64,000 nt of DNA. It comes from Chryseobacterium vaccae (GTDB taxonomy: Bacteria > Bacteroidota > Bacteroidia > Flavobacteriales > Weeksellaceae). Every line of letters begins with the position of its first letter. Position 1 is the first letter of the stretch. The translations under genes were made by a program, and so were the position numbers. The notes below the pieces were generated by a model. The model was not told the origin of the DNA, ran no database searches, and saw only the letters and a program-made list of their open reading frames with translations. The DNA is taken from NCBI RefSeq assembly GCF_009602705.1, contig NZ_VSWH01000001.1:1612001-1676000 (forward strand), read 5' to 3'. Of this stretch, positions 38,750-46,978 are shown in pieces.

Positions 38750-41599
38750 ATGAGAAACCTTTTCCGATTTATTTTTTTTGGTATTTCACCGGCATTGTTT
38801 AAAAGCATAGTCATATTCTTTATGCTTTCACTGACCGGTCTCGTATATGCGCAATGCCCAACCCAGGTAGAAAAAATAACCCCTACGACCAACTTCTATG
38901 ATTTCAATGGAGCCACTGCGGCTGCAAATATGCCTATTACAAGCATACCTGCTACAACGGGCTGGACAGGCTCCTATACCATGAGCAATAACGATGGTAC
39001 ACCTTTTACAGGCAGTCCCGATCCGGCCACGGTCAACCAGGTGTTTGCCGGCAACGATTATACACTTTTTAACCAGCAGATGGTTAACGGACATCTTGAC
39101 CAATTCGCAACGCACCCTATTACCAATGCAAATCCTTTAGGCACAGGTGCTAAAGTGACGCTTGTAGTCTGGGTAGTTGACTCTGGCACACCCGGTTATA
39201 ATATGGATTTTTATATACGTTACGGTAATTCAGCTACTCCGGCTGGTAATCCTATATATGGAACAATAAGCTCTGCAATCAACACAAATGCCAATGCAAC
39301 GGTAACAGCCAGTAATGGAGCCACATTATTATCGCCCGCAACTATTGCAGTGGGAGGCTACCGAACCATTACCATCCAACTGCCTCCAGGCATTCCCAAT
39401 AACGGAAACATTATGTTGCACTATGCTCCTGCCTCATTTGCTAATCCTGCCAATGGAACAGCAGATGATATCAGGGTTCAAAGCGTAAGCTTCCTGGCAT
39501 GTCCGGACTTAGATAGCGATGATGACGGAATTTTAGATACAGCCGAAGGGTATTGTCAAAATTCATTGTTTGATATTGGATGGACCAGCAACACTCCTCC
39601 AGGAACACTGACACAGGACATATATTGGCCCACTGCTCCTGCAGGTAGCAGTATTCCCGGGCGTGATACCAGTATAGCAGCTACTGCCGACAGCTTTGTC
39701 TGGGGATCAGGGATTAGTCACACGCAAGATGGTACCAGATGGCAATTAAGTGGGGTAAATCAAAGCTCTTTGGCCAATGCCAAAGCCAACAATGATTATA
39801 TACAATACTCGTTTACTACACCTGCAGCCTTAGCAGGATATCATGAAATTAGCAAATTCGGTTGGGCGTCTACTCCAAATATCAATGAGTATTGGGTTGG
39901 AGCTGAAGTTTCTACCAATGCCTTTACTACACCGGGGACATTGTTGCTGGAAAACTTCATAATTCCTGTTACGGGCAGCTATACCTATTTATCGGCAACC
40001 TCTTTGGTTAATAAGGTCCACCTGTTGCCCAATACCACGTATACATTCAGGATATACGTATATGGGGCATCCGCCGCCGGTACTCCTGTAAGATATGATG
40101 ACTTCCAGATCGGAACCTGCCAATCTTTAGACACCGATAGCGACGGCATACCAGACTTTCAGGATCTGGATTCTGACGGGGATGGATGCCCTGACGCCAT
40201 AGAGGGAGATGAAACTGTTCAGGCAGGACAGCTCAATCCTAACGGCAGCATTAATACCACTGCCAGCGGAGGCATCAATGGAAATGGTGTTCCTAATCTT
40301 GTCAACTCAGGAGGAACAGCAGATATCGGCGGAGATGTAGGACAGGATGTGGGAGTCTCCACAAGCACTTTAGTAAATTATTGTACAGATACTGATCATG
40401 ATGGAATTCCTGACATCGAAGACATTGATAAAGATAACGATGGGATTTCAGATACTGACGAAGGGTATTGTCAAAATTCACTGTTTGATGCCGGATGGTT
40501 CAGCAACACTCCTGCTGGAACACTGGTTCAGGACAGGTATTGGCCTACGGCACCTACAGGCACAAACATGACCGGGCGTGATACCAATATAGCAGCATCT
40601 GCCGGTAATATGGTTTGGGGTTCCGGAATAACCCGTGCCCTAGACCCGAACACTTCTAACAGATGGATTTTAAGCAGTATCAATGAAAGTTCATTAGCCA
40701 ATGCCCGAAGCAATAATGATTATGTGCAATACTCTTTTACGACGCCTACCACGTTAACAGGATACCACGAGATCAGTAAATTTGGCTGGTCCTCTGCATT
40801 AAATGGCAATGCATACAGAGTTGGAGTTGAAATTTCTGCTAATGCCTTTTCCACAGCGGGAACATTGTTGTTGGAAAATTTTACAATACCAGCCTCAACA
40901 CCTTATTTATATCTCATCGGCTCTCCGCTAAATAATAAAATTCATCTGCTACCCAATACAACATATACATTAAGGGTTTACATATATGGATTAGCCACCA
41001 GCAATCTAGAGGCAAGGTATGACGACTTCCAGTTCGGAACCTGCCAATCCCTTGACACCGATGGTGACGGCACCCCTGATTTTCTGGATCTGGATTCTGA
41101 CGGAGACGGCTGCCCTGACGCTATAGAAGGAGATGAAAATGTATTAAACGAACATCTGAATACGGACGGAAGCATCAACACTACAGCTAATGGAGGTGTG
41201 AATGGGAATGGTGTCCCTAATCTGGTAAATAATGGAGGTATTGCTGATACTGGCGGAGATGTAGGACAGGGAACCGGAGGTTCTGTAAATGCTTTAGTAA
41301 ATAGCTGTTTTTGTTATAAGAATGCGGTGATTTCAGGCACATCGCTGGATACCACTCTAGGAATTACTTCATTAGGCAGAGCAGGTATAAACAATGGCAA
41401 TTGGCCTATGGCCAGAAAGGGAGGATGGATTGCGTTGGAAGCAAAAACTAAAGGTTTTGTACCTAACAGATTAACAACAGTACAAAAGAATTCATTAATA
41501 CCCGTGGAAGGAATGATGGTTTACGATACTAATCTGGACTGCTTAAGTATTTATGACGGCCTGGGATGGAAATGTTTCAACGTTCAGACATGTCCTTAA
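38750..41599 (+). CDS. Large surface protein with thrombospondin type 3 repeats
   Basis: 949 residues with a long signal peptide (hydrophobic core ending TGLVYAQ). Residues 30-245 are a beta-rich domain. Two 305-residue units follow; each has a galactose-binding-like beta domain (SLFDIGWTSNTPPGTL / SLFDAGWFSNTPAGTL, FTTP...GYHEISKFGW) and Asp-rich calcium-binding thrombospondin type 3 repeats (DSDGIPDFQDLDSDGDGCPD). The last about 95 residues (LGITSLGRAGINNGNWPMAR, KGGWIALEAKTKGFVPNRL, EGMMVYD) match the module at residues 1525-1630 of the giant protein at 24797. Probably an extended, calcium-stiffened surface stalk. No T9SS signal is visible. Confidence 0.85.
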   Translation: MRNLFRFIFFGISPALFKSIVIFFMLSLTGLVYAQCPTQVEKITPTTNFYDFNGATAAANMPITSIPATTGWTGSYTMSNNDGTPFTGSPDPATVNQVFAGNDYTLFNQQMVNGHLDQFATHPITNANPLGTGAKVTLVVWVVDSGTPGYNMDFYIRYGNSATPAGNPIYGTISSAINTNANATVTASNGATLLSPATIAVGGYRTITIQLPPGIPNNGNIMLHYAPASFANPANGTADDIRVQSVSFLACPDLDSDDDGILDTAEGYCQNSLFDIGWTSNTPPGTLTQDIYWPTAPAGSSIPGRDTSIAATADSFVWGSGISHTQDGTRWQLSGVNQSSLANAKANNDYIQYSFTTPAALAGYHEISKFGWASTPNINEYWVGAEVSTNAFTTPGTLLLENFIIPVTGSYTYLSATSLVNKVHLLPNTTYTFRIYVYGASAAGTPVRYDDFQIGTCQSLDTDSDGIPDFQDLDSDGDGCPDAIEGDETVQAGQLNPNGSINTTASGGINGNGVPNLVNSGGTADIGGDVGQDVGVSTSTLVNYCTDTDHDGIPDIEDIDKDNDGISDTDEGYCQNSLFDAGWFSNTPAGTLVQDRYWPTAPTGTNMTGRDTNIAASAGNMVWGSGITRALDPNTSNRWILSSINESSLANARSNNDYVQYSFTTPTTLTGYHEISKFGWSSALNGNAYRVGVEISANAFSTAGTLLLENFTIPASTPYLYLIGSPLNNKIHLLPNTTYTLRVYIYGLATSNLEARYDDFQFGTCQSLDTDGDGTPDFLDLDSDGDGCPDAIEGDENVLNEHLNTDGSINTTANGGVNGNGVPNLVNNGGIADTGGDVGQGTGGSVNALVNSCFCYKNAVISGTSLDTTLGITSLGRAGINNGNWPMARKGGWIALEAKTKGFVPNRLTTVQKNSLIPVEGMMVYDTNLDCLSIYDGLGWKCFNVQTCP
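39551..41290 (+). repeat. 915-bp tandem duplication within the thrombospondin-repeat gene
   Basis: The sequence TATTGTCAAAATTC recurs at 39551 and 40466, and the following beta domain and Asp-rich repeats align throughout, so the period is 915 bp (305 codons). Divergence between the units is larger than between the 312-bp repeats of the giant gene. Confidence 0.8.
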
Positions 41600-41634
41600 T
41601 TTATATAAAAAGATAATTTAATATTAAAAAGAAG

Positions 41635-42168
41635 ATGAAAACTATATTATTCGCAACAGCGGGCTTACTGTCTTCCTTTGTGCAGGCACAAATAGCAATA
41701 GGCAAGACATCAGTATCCAATACATCCGTTTCTTTAGAGTTTGCAGCAGAAAATAAAGGGATGATATTGCCATGGGTTACCAATACTGCATCAGTAACAG
41801 GAGCAGTAAACGGAACCTTAGTTTATGATCTTACTGATAAAAAAGTGAAGGTGAAATATGCCTCAGGATGGAAAGACTTATCTGTAGACACTACAGGAAG
41901 TACAATAGATCCAATAACAAATATTGATGCAGCCATCATCCAGAATTCTGCGAATGAAAACACTTCGGCAAAGACAAGCATAGGAACCGTAAATACAACC
42001 TCCGGAATACTGGTACTTGAAGACACCAATAAATCAATGATATTACCCAAAGTAGCCAGTCCGCATCTTAATATCATCAATCCCGCGCCCGGCCTGATTG
42101 TGTATGACACCACTGCAAAACTTCTGGCAGTTTTCAACGGGAAGGTATGGAGCTTCTGGAAACCATAA
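41635..42168 (+). CDS. Short secreted protein with duplicated collar motif
   Basis: 177 residues; signal peptide MKTILFATAGLLSSFVQAQ. It carries two copies of the motif seen in the other small surface proteins: SLEFAAENKGMILPWV with GTLVYDLTDKKVKVKY, and LVLEDTNKSMILPKV with GLIVYDTTAKLLAVFNGKVW. It thus looks like two collars without a jelly-roll head, perhaps an anchor or subunit for its neighbours (inference). Last gene of the surface operon, followed by a hairpin. Confidence 0.75.
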   Translation: MKTILFATAGLLSSFVQAQIAIGKTSVSNTSVSLEFAAENKGMILPWVTNTASVTGAVNGTLVYDLTDKKVKVKYASGWKDLSVDTTGSTIDPITNIDAAIIQNSANENTSAKTSIGTVNTTSGILVLEDTNKSMILPKVASPHLNIINPAPGLIVYDTTAKLLAVFNGKVWSFWKP

Positions 42169-42203
42169 AATATTTTTTACAGTGAAATTTTGATTCACAG
42201 TTC

Positions 42204-42258
42204 CCTTCAGCCATACAAAATGTTTTGATCTTTATCATTTCCCAGTTTTGGCTGAAGG
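42204..42258 (+). terminator. Long-loop hairpin ending the surface operon
   Basis: CCTTCAGCCA at 42204-42213 pairs perfectly with TGGCTGAAGG at 42249-42258 across a 35-base AT-rich loop. No T tract follows, so termination efficiency is uncertain. Confidence 0.45.
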
Positions 42259-42372
42259 TTAGCTGTTAACTTTCTCTGATAAAATTTAAAAAATCCTTTT
42301 AAGATCTTTATAATCAATGCAGAATTCAATTTTAGTTTCAAAATTTTTCACAAAAACAATAAGTTGTATTTC

Positions 42373-42792
42373 ATGAAAAACTTTCAACATATCAATATTG
42401 GTGCTCTACTTAAACAAAGAGCACAAGAATTAAATATCAGCGAACAACGTATCTGTAATTTTCTTAAATGCAAGGAACAAGAAATTGCAAAAATGTATCA
42501 ATCGGAACATATGGAAACAGGTTTATTACTTAGATGGAGCAAACTTTTGGAATACGATTTTTTCAGGATTTATTCACAACATCTGATATTATTTGCTCCC
42601 CCTTCAAATAGACAGAAATCAAATAATAAATCTACCATGCCACAATTTAAAAAAAGCATTTATACCATAGAGATCATACAATTTTGTATGGAACTTATCA
42701 ACACAGGTCAAAAAACAAAACAGCAAATTATAGAAGAATATAATATTCCTAAAACCACATTATATCGATGGATAAATAAGTACGATAAGTAG
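42373..42792 (+). CDS. Small double-HTH putative regulator, paralogue 2
   Basis: About 139 residues from the ATG at 42373 (a TTG at 42364 would add three). It closely matches the protein at 24341-24763 over the whole length: INIGALLKQRAQELNISEQR and RWSKLLEYDFFRIYSQHLIL in the N-terminal part, YTIEIIQFCMELIN and EYNIPKTTLYRWINKY in the C-terminal HTH. Most differences lie in the linker. It is followed 32 bases later by a third small HTH gene. Likely regulator of the adjacent surface operon, by position only. Confidence 0.75.
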   Translation: MKNFQHINIGALLKQRAQELNISEQRICNFLKCKEQEIAKMYQSEHMETGLLLRWSKLLEYDFFRIYSQHLILFAPPSNRQKSNNKSTMPQFKKSIYTIEIIQFCMELINTGQKTKQQIIEEYNIPKTTLYRWINKYDK

Positions 42793-42824
42793 ATTCAATC
42801 AAAAGTATTAAATAATAATATTGC

Positions 42825-43178
42825 ATGTCACGCATAACATTTAAATATATGAAGTATTCCAGCACACCGAATTACAAGAAAATCTATGAAGATATTTTGG
42901 TTTTTAAATTCCCTAACAAGAAAGAAGATTGCAAAGCTATTCTTTCTAAAAATAATATTTCAGTGATAAATATAATTCGTTTAAATGAGATTATATTTGG
43001 AACAGAAAATTTATTAAATACTGTTCAGAACCAGCGGTTCAGGTCTTATGACAAATCTATCATATTTGAAATGCTGGAGTATCAGAAAAAGAATAATTTA
43101 AATAACACTGAGCTTGCTAATCATTTTAAACTAAGTAGAAATACTGTAACCAAATGGAAAAAAATGTTTATTATTTAA
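42825..43178 (+). CDS. Small HTH protein, companion of the double-HTH regulator
   Basis: 117 residues (109 if the ATG at 42849 is used, which starts MKYSSTPNYKKIYEDIL and may be the true start). The N-terminal half (KKEDCKAILSKNNISVINII, RLNEIIFG) is of a kind I do not recognise. The C-terminal part (YDKSIIFEMLEYQKKN, NNTELANHFKLSRNTVTKWK) is a helix-turn-helix like those in transposase OrfA and small regulators. Probably co-transcribed with the preceding gene. Role unknown. Confidence 0.65.
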   Translation: MSRITFKYMKYSSTPNYKKIYEDILVFKFPNKKEDCKAILSKNNISVINIIRLNEIIFGTENLLNTVQNQRFRSYDKSIIFEMLEYQKKNNLNNTELANHFKLSRNTVTKWKKMFII

Positions 43179-43211
43179 CCTCAGTCCGAGATAAGAATAT
43201 CTGATGGATGC

Positions 43212-43359
43212 AGGTTTGAAGAAGGAAGAAGGAAGAGCGAAGTTTTGAAAGTCATTAAGAACAAATATTGATCTGTTTTTATTTAATTTAATTTTCTGGT
43301 AGCTCTCAATACGTATAACTAAAAGTAACTTCCAGCCTCCTTCTTCCATCTTCCAACCT
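43212..43359. repeat. 148-bp dispersed inverted-repeat element, copy 2
   Basis: Reverse-complement of the segment at 15841-15988 with about four fifths identity. Its ends form 24-bp imperfect inverted repeats (AGGTTTGAAGAAGGAAGAAG against AGGTTGGAAGATGGAAGAAG on the other strand). Non-coding. Confidence 0.75.
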
Positions 43360-43889
43360 TTTAACTCCTTACCCCCAACTCCAGGTTATTTAAAAGAGTA
43401 TTTTTAAAGTAAATGGTAGTAATAGAGATATAATAATTAAGTCGAATGTCCGCAATCTAACCGATGATCTTGGATGAAGAGGTATGATAGAAGATGTGGA
43501 TGAAAAGAGCACATAAGAAACAGCCACGGGCTTGGTTATTAAACACATTTATAATCAGTGAATTATACTTAAATTTCTAAAACTCTTTGAATAGAAATTT
43601 TGGGGATATTCCCTGAGCCATTTCTTACAAATCTTTAAGTTTCATTACGCCGTGGTTCCGCAAATTGTGCAGGATACAAAATTACCATTTACCACTCTGC
43701 AGTTCAATGCCCTTTTAATGCCAATATAGTTTTCATCATTATATGTATTTTTGTTACTATAGAGCCTTAGTTAATTGATATTTTCTTGGTTATAATTTCC
43801 CCTTGGTTTGTTATTATTGATTGCTGGAAGTGCTTGGTATTATATTGTAAATAGAAAACGTATATATAAAGAAAGATATATTCCGTTAA

Positions 43890-43916
43890 TTGACAAACTT
43901 AAAAATGTTAGTTTTG
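43890..43916 (+). promoter_or_regulatory. Promoter of the Crp/Fnr gene (TTG-N16-TAGTTTTG)
   Basis: TTG at 43890-43892 and TAGTTTTG at 43909-43916 match the Bacteroidetes -33/-7 pattern with a 16-base spacer, about 70 bases before the start codon. Confidence 0.6.
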
Positions 43917-43984
43917 TATGCGGGATTTGGAATTGAATCCGAAGCCTTTTAAGAAGAGGAATAAAGGAAAAAAATATCATAAAA

Positions 43985-44572
43985 ATGACTGATGTACTTG
44001 AAAAGTATCTATCCTCAATAGGAGGACTATCAACTGAGGAAATCAATTTTTCTGTACAGTTCTTTAAACCAATTCACTTAAAAAAAGGTGATTTTTTTAT
44101 TCGTGAGGATGACTTCTGCCGTCATATTGGATTTATTGCTAATGGTGCTGTAAAAGCATACGCTATAGATCAGGATGGAAAGGAAAATATAACCTGCTTT
44201 AAGTTTGAAAATGAATTTGTCACCTCATTTATGGAGTTTGTAAGGCAGGAAAAATCAAGAAGGAGTATCAAAACTATAGAGGATAGTGTCATCTATAGCA
44301 TAAGCTATGCAGATTATCAGCACCTGCTTAGTGAGGTTAACTCTTGGAATGAGGTTATAAAGTCAGTGATGGAGCATGAGTATAAGCAAAAGGAAAATTA
44401 TATGTTGAATTATAATAATAGGTCGGCTGTAGATAAATACCGTCATATGCTGTCTATTGAGCCCATGCTCGTTCAGCGCATAACTACGCAGGATCTGGCT
44501 TCATATCTGGGGATCACACAACGATCTCTTACACGAGTGAAAGGACATATAAACAGACCCAACGTATTATAG
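43985..44572 (+). CDS. Crp/Fnr family transcriptional regulator
   Basis: 195 residues: cyclic-nucleotide-binding-like beta barrel (LKKGDFFIREDDFCRHIGFI, NGAVKAYAIDQDGKENITCF), a dimerisation helix, and a C-terminal winged HTH (ITTQDLASYLGITQRSLTRV). It lacks the Cys cluster of Fnr, so oxygen sensing is unlikely; the effector is unknown. The MBL-fold hydrolase gene follows after 51 bases and may be its target or operon partner. A second Crp/Fnr paralogue is at 50342. Confidence 0.9.
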   Translation: MTDVLEKYLSSIGGLSTEEINFSVQFFKPIHLKKGDFFIREDDFCRHIGFIANGAVKAYAIDQDGKENITCFKFENEFVTSFMEFVRQEKSRRSIKTIEDSVIYSISYADYQHLLSEVNSWNEVIKSVMEHEYKQKENYMLNYNNRSAVDKYRHMLSIEPMLVQRITTQDLASYLGITQRSLTRVKGHINRPNVL

Positions 44573-44623
44573 GACAAATGTCCATATTCAGTTCTGATCA
44601 GTGATGTAGCTTTGTACAAAAAA

Positions 44624-45307
44624 ATGTTACATCAAATAGCTACTGAAGTATTCCATATTCCGCTCATGCCAAGAAACAGTATCAACTGTTTTATTATCGA
44701 AGGTGTTTTGGTAGACTCTGGAATAAGGAGTTCATATGCGACTATAAAGAAAGTACTTCAGGAAATCAACGTTTATCAACATGTACTCACACATGCACAT
44801 GCAGACCACCAAGGGTGCAGCGATCAGGTATGTGCTGAATTTGAGATACCTTTACTCTGCCACCCCAACGAAGTTTTCAGAACCGAAACGGGGATGGTAA
44901 CCATGGACTATCCAACTCCGCAACATTGGATCGCAAAACTTCAACAAAGGTACTGGGCAGGCCAAGGACATAAAGTTGGAGGGACAATCGTTGAAAACGA
45001 TAAAATCGGAGACTTTCGGGTAATAGAAACTCCCGGACATTCCGCAGGTCACATATCTTTATTCCGTGAGCAGGATGGTGTACTGATAATGGGAGATACA
45101 GCGGTAAATATGAACCTAATCACAACAGCAGTCGGCTTACGGCTTCCACCAAATATGTTCACATCGGATCAGAAGCTTAATATCAAATCGCTCCAGAAGT
45201 TAGCACAGCTGAACCCCGCTATGATTTGCTTCGGGCACGGACCGGTGCTTCGAAATAAGGATCGGAAGTTTGAGCAATTTGTGGCTCAATGCAGTGCTGC
45301 TATTTAA
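44624..45307 (+). CDS. MBL-fold metallo-hydrolase
   Basis: 227 residues from the ATG at 44624 (a TTG at 44612 would add four). The metal site THAHADH has H57, H59, D61 and H62; further ligands are in ETPGHSAGH, the Asp of MGDTAVN and the His of CFGHGP. This is a glyoxalase-II-like dinuclear zinc hydrolase; it lacks the signal peptide expected of a metallo-beta-lactamase, so an intracellular thioester, lactone or similar substrate is more likely. Downstream of a Crp/Fnr gene on the same strand. Confidence 0.88.
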   Translation: MLHQIATEVFHIPLMPRNSINCFIIEGVLVDSGIRSSYATIKKVLQEINVYQHVLTHAHADHQGCSDQVCAEFEIPLLCHPNEVFRTETGMVTMDYPTPQHWIAKLQQRYWAGQGHKVGGTIVENDKIGDFRVIETPGHSAGHISLFREQDGVLIMGDTAVNMNLITTAVGLRLPPNMFTSDQKLNIKSLQKLAQLNPAMICFGHGPVLRNKDRKFEQFVAQCSAAI

Positions 45308-45517
45308 AGATATATTGTATTTAATCCTGTAAAGAATTCTGCCGGACCTGCCAGAACTCACTGTTTATGTTATAATAGAGTTGGTTTTTAAGAGCAGAAA
45401 ATGAATTCTAGCTATAATACAACTTTAAAAGCTTTAAATTGGCAGAAAGAAGAATGAGAACAGCAATATTATTATTTTGCTATTCTCATTCTTATACAAA
45501 ATCGAATCCGATGAGTA

Positions 45518-46306
45518 TCATTCTATCCAAATATTTCCCCTAGAATAAGTTCTGGCTTTACCCGCCACAATTACCCTTTCATTTTTATTTTCACAATACA
45601 GCTCTCCGCCTCTTTCTGATAGCTGACGGGCATAAAGTTTGTCTTTTCCCAGTCTTAATGACCAGAATGGAACGAGTGAGCAGTGTGAAGAGCCGGTTAC
45701 AGGATCTTCAAGAATTGAAGACTGGGGTGTAAAGTATCTCGAAACAAAGTCGCTGTCAGTACCCGCTGCAGTTACAACCACACCTCCGGGATCCAGATTG
45801 ATAAGGTCTAAAATGGATCTTTCAACACTGATTTTCCTGATGTCTTCCTCAGACTCATATACCAGTAAATAGTCTCTTGATTTGAAAACTTCCTTTGGCT
45901 GAATATTGAGAGATTGGGCTATATTCTCAGGAAGAGTCGAAGGCTCAGGCATTCTTGAAGGTAAATCCATATAATAAAGTCCGTCTTTTACATCTACTAT
46001 CAGCTCACCGCTTTTAGTTTCAAAAACAATCCTGCTCTTCTGATAGTTTAAGATGGAAGTTAGGCAATAAGCGGTGGCAAGAGTGGCATGTCCGCATAAA
46101 TCCATCTCTATTTCAGGAGTAAACCATCTCAGATGAATGGTATTACCGTTATCAATAAAGAATGCTGTTTCTGCTACGGCATTTTCACAGGCTATTTTTA
46201 AAAGAATCTCATCAGGTAACCAGGTTTTCAACGGGACAACACAGGCAGAATTTCCTTGGAAAATAGCTTCTGTAAAAGTATCTATTTGAAATAAATCCAA
46301 CTTCAT
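45518..46306 (-). CDS. PhzF family isomerase-like protein
   Basis: 262 residues with the diaminopimelate-epimerase-like fold of the PhzF family: the start MKLDLFQIDTFTEAIFQGNS, catalytic Glu46 in ENAVAETAFF, the block MDLCGHATLATAY, and the second-domain loop EDPVTGSSHCSLVPFW. Phenazine genes are absent nearby, so it is a general PhzF-like isomerase of unknown substrate. Single gene. Confidence 0.92.
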   Translation of the reverse strand: MKLDLFQIDTFTEAIFQGNSACVVPLKTWLPDEILLKIACENAVAETAFFIDNGNTIHLRWFTPEIEMDLCGHATLATAYCLTSILNYQKSRIVFETKSGELIVDVKDGLYYMDLPSRMPEPSTLPENIAQSLNIQPKEVFKSRDYLLVYESEEDIRKISVERSILDLINLDPGGVVVTAAGTDSDFVSRYFTPQSSILEDPVTGSSHCSLVPFWSLRLGKDKLYARQLSERGGELYCENKNERVIVAGKARTYSRGNIWIE

Positions 46307-46978
46307 GATTAATAAATTTAAACCAATAACAAAGATAAATAATATTGTGAAACCGGACAGCTTTATGGATGACTAATAAAGTGAAATTTTAGATCACCTT
46401 TTGGCATTAGTTCTCAAATATACTTTGTCACTCAACACGAGCTTACCGGTACTAACACTGTCCAGTATCATGACCTTACCAGGCTATTTCCAAGCTTCCG
46501 CTATCCAATCCTCTAAACTCTGAACATCTGCAACTTTGATTCTAGTGAGAACAATCTCCGGGATGTCCCTTCTTTTAGCACCATGTGAAATTACTACTCA
46601 GAAATAAAGCTATTTGATTTACAGTAGTATAAAAGAGTTACTGGAAGTAGTTTTCATATGGTTTAAACTGGATGTATGTAAAGGAGTTATCTTCTTTAAC
46701 TGAACAATAAATATATCACGATAATTTTCCAGAATTCTGAAATATCAACTGCTATTTTAATAAACCTTATGGTTTGCAGTGCTTGCATAGTAGCTCTGCA
46801 ACTGTAATGTTATTAGAATATTTTTCCATCATTTGTGTTTTTATCTCTGGGCCTTACTAATAAGTGCTTTTATATCCACGTCTTTTAGCTAAATATTTAT
46901 ATTTTAATGGTGTTAAGCTTACTCTTGTCCGAAACAACCCACCCGAATGACAAAGAGCACTTATGAAAAGATTGCATT
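46307..46978. other. Gene-free region upstream of the PhzF gene
   Basis: AT-rich with one decayed minus-strand frame (listed separately). Elsewhere nothing coding, no clear hairpin and no clear promoter box. Confidence 0.5.
46394..46597 (-). pseudogene. Decayed gene fragment, unrecognised
   Basis: A startless minus-strand frame with one internal TAG at 46484 reads protein-like on both sides of the stop: SHGAKRRDIPEIVLTRI, VADVQSLEDWIAEAWK, stop, GKVMILDSVSTGKLVLSDKV. An in-frame TGA at 46598 precedes it. I cannot name the family. Confidence 0.35.

Larger units (their letters stand above)
43179..43984. other. Gene-free region with dispersed repeat, decayed frames and promoter
   Basis: Holds the second copy of the 148-bp inverted element. 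On the minus strand 43645-43770 encodes about 41 residues of a lost gene (DENYIGIKRALNC, VVNGNFVSCTICGTTA). On the plus strand about 43790-43933 is an open, startless stretch with a membrane segment (LGLLLLIAGSAWYYIVNRKR). Neither was recognised. The promoter of the following Crp/Fnr gene is at 43890-43916. Confidence 0.5.

Noticed and set aside
44624..45307. Metallo-beta-lactamase resistance gene
   Set aside because: The zinc motif is that of the broad MBL superfamily; no signal peptide and glyoxalase-II-like features make resistance unlikely.
45518..46306. Phenazine biosynthesis gene phzF
   Set aside because: The family fold is right but no other phz genes are near, so phenazine production is not supported.
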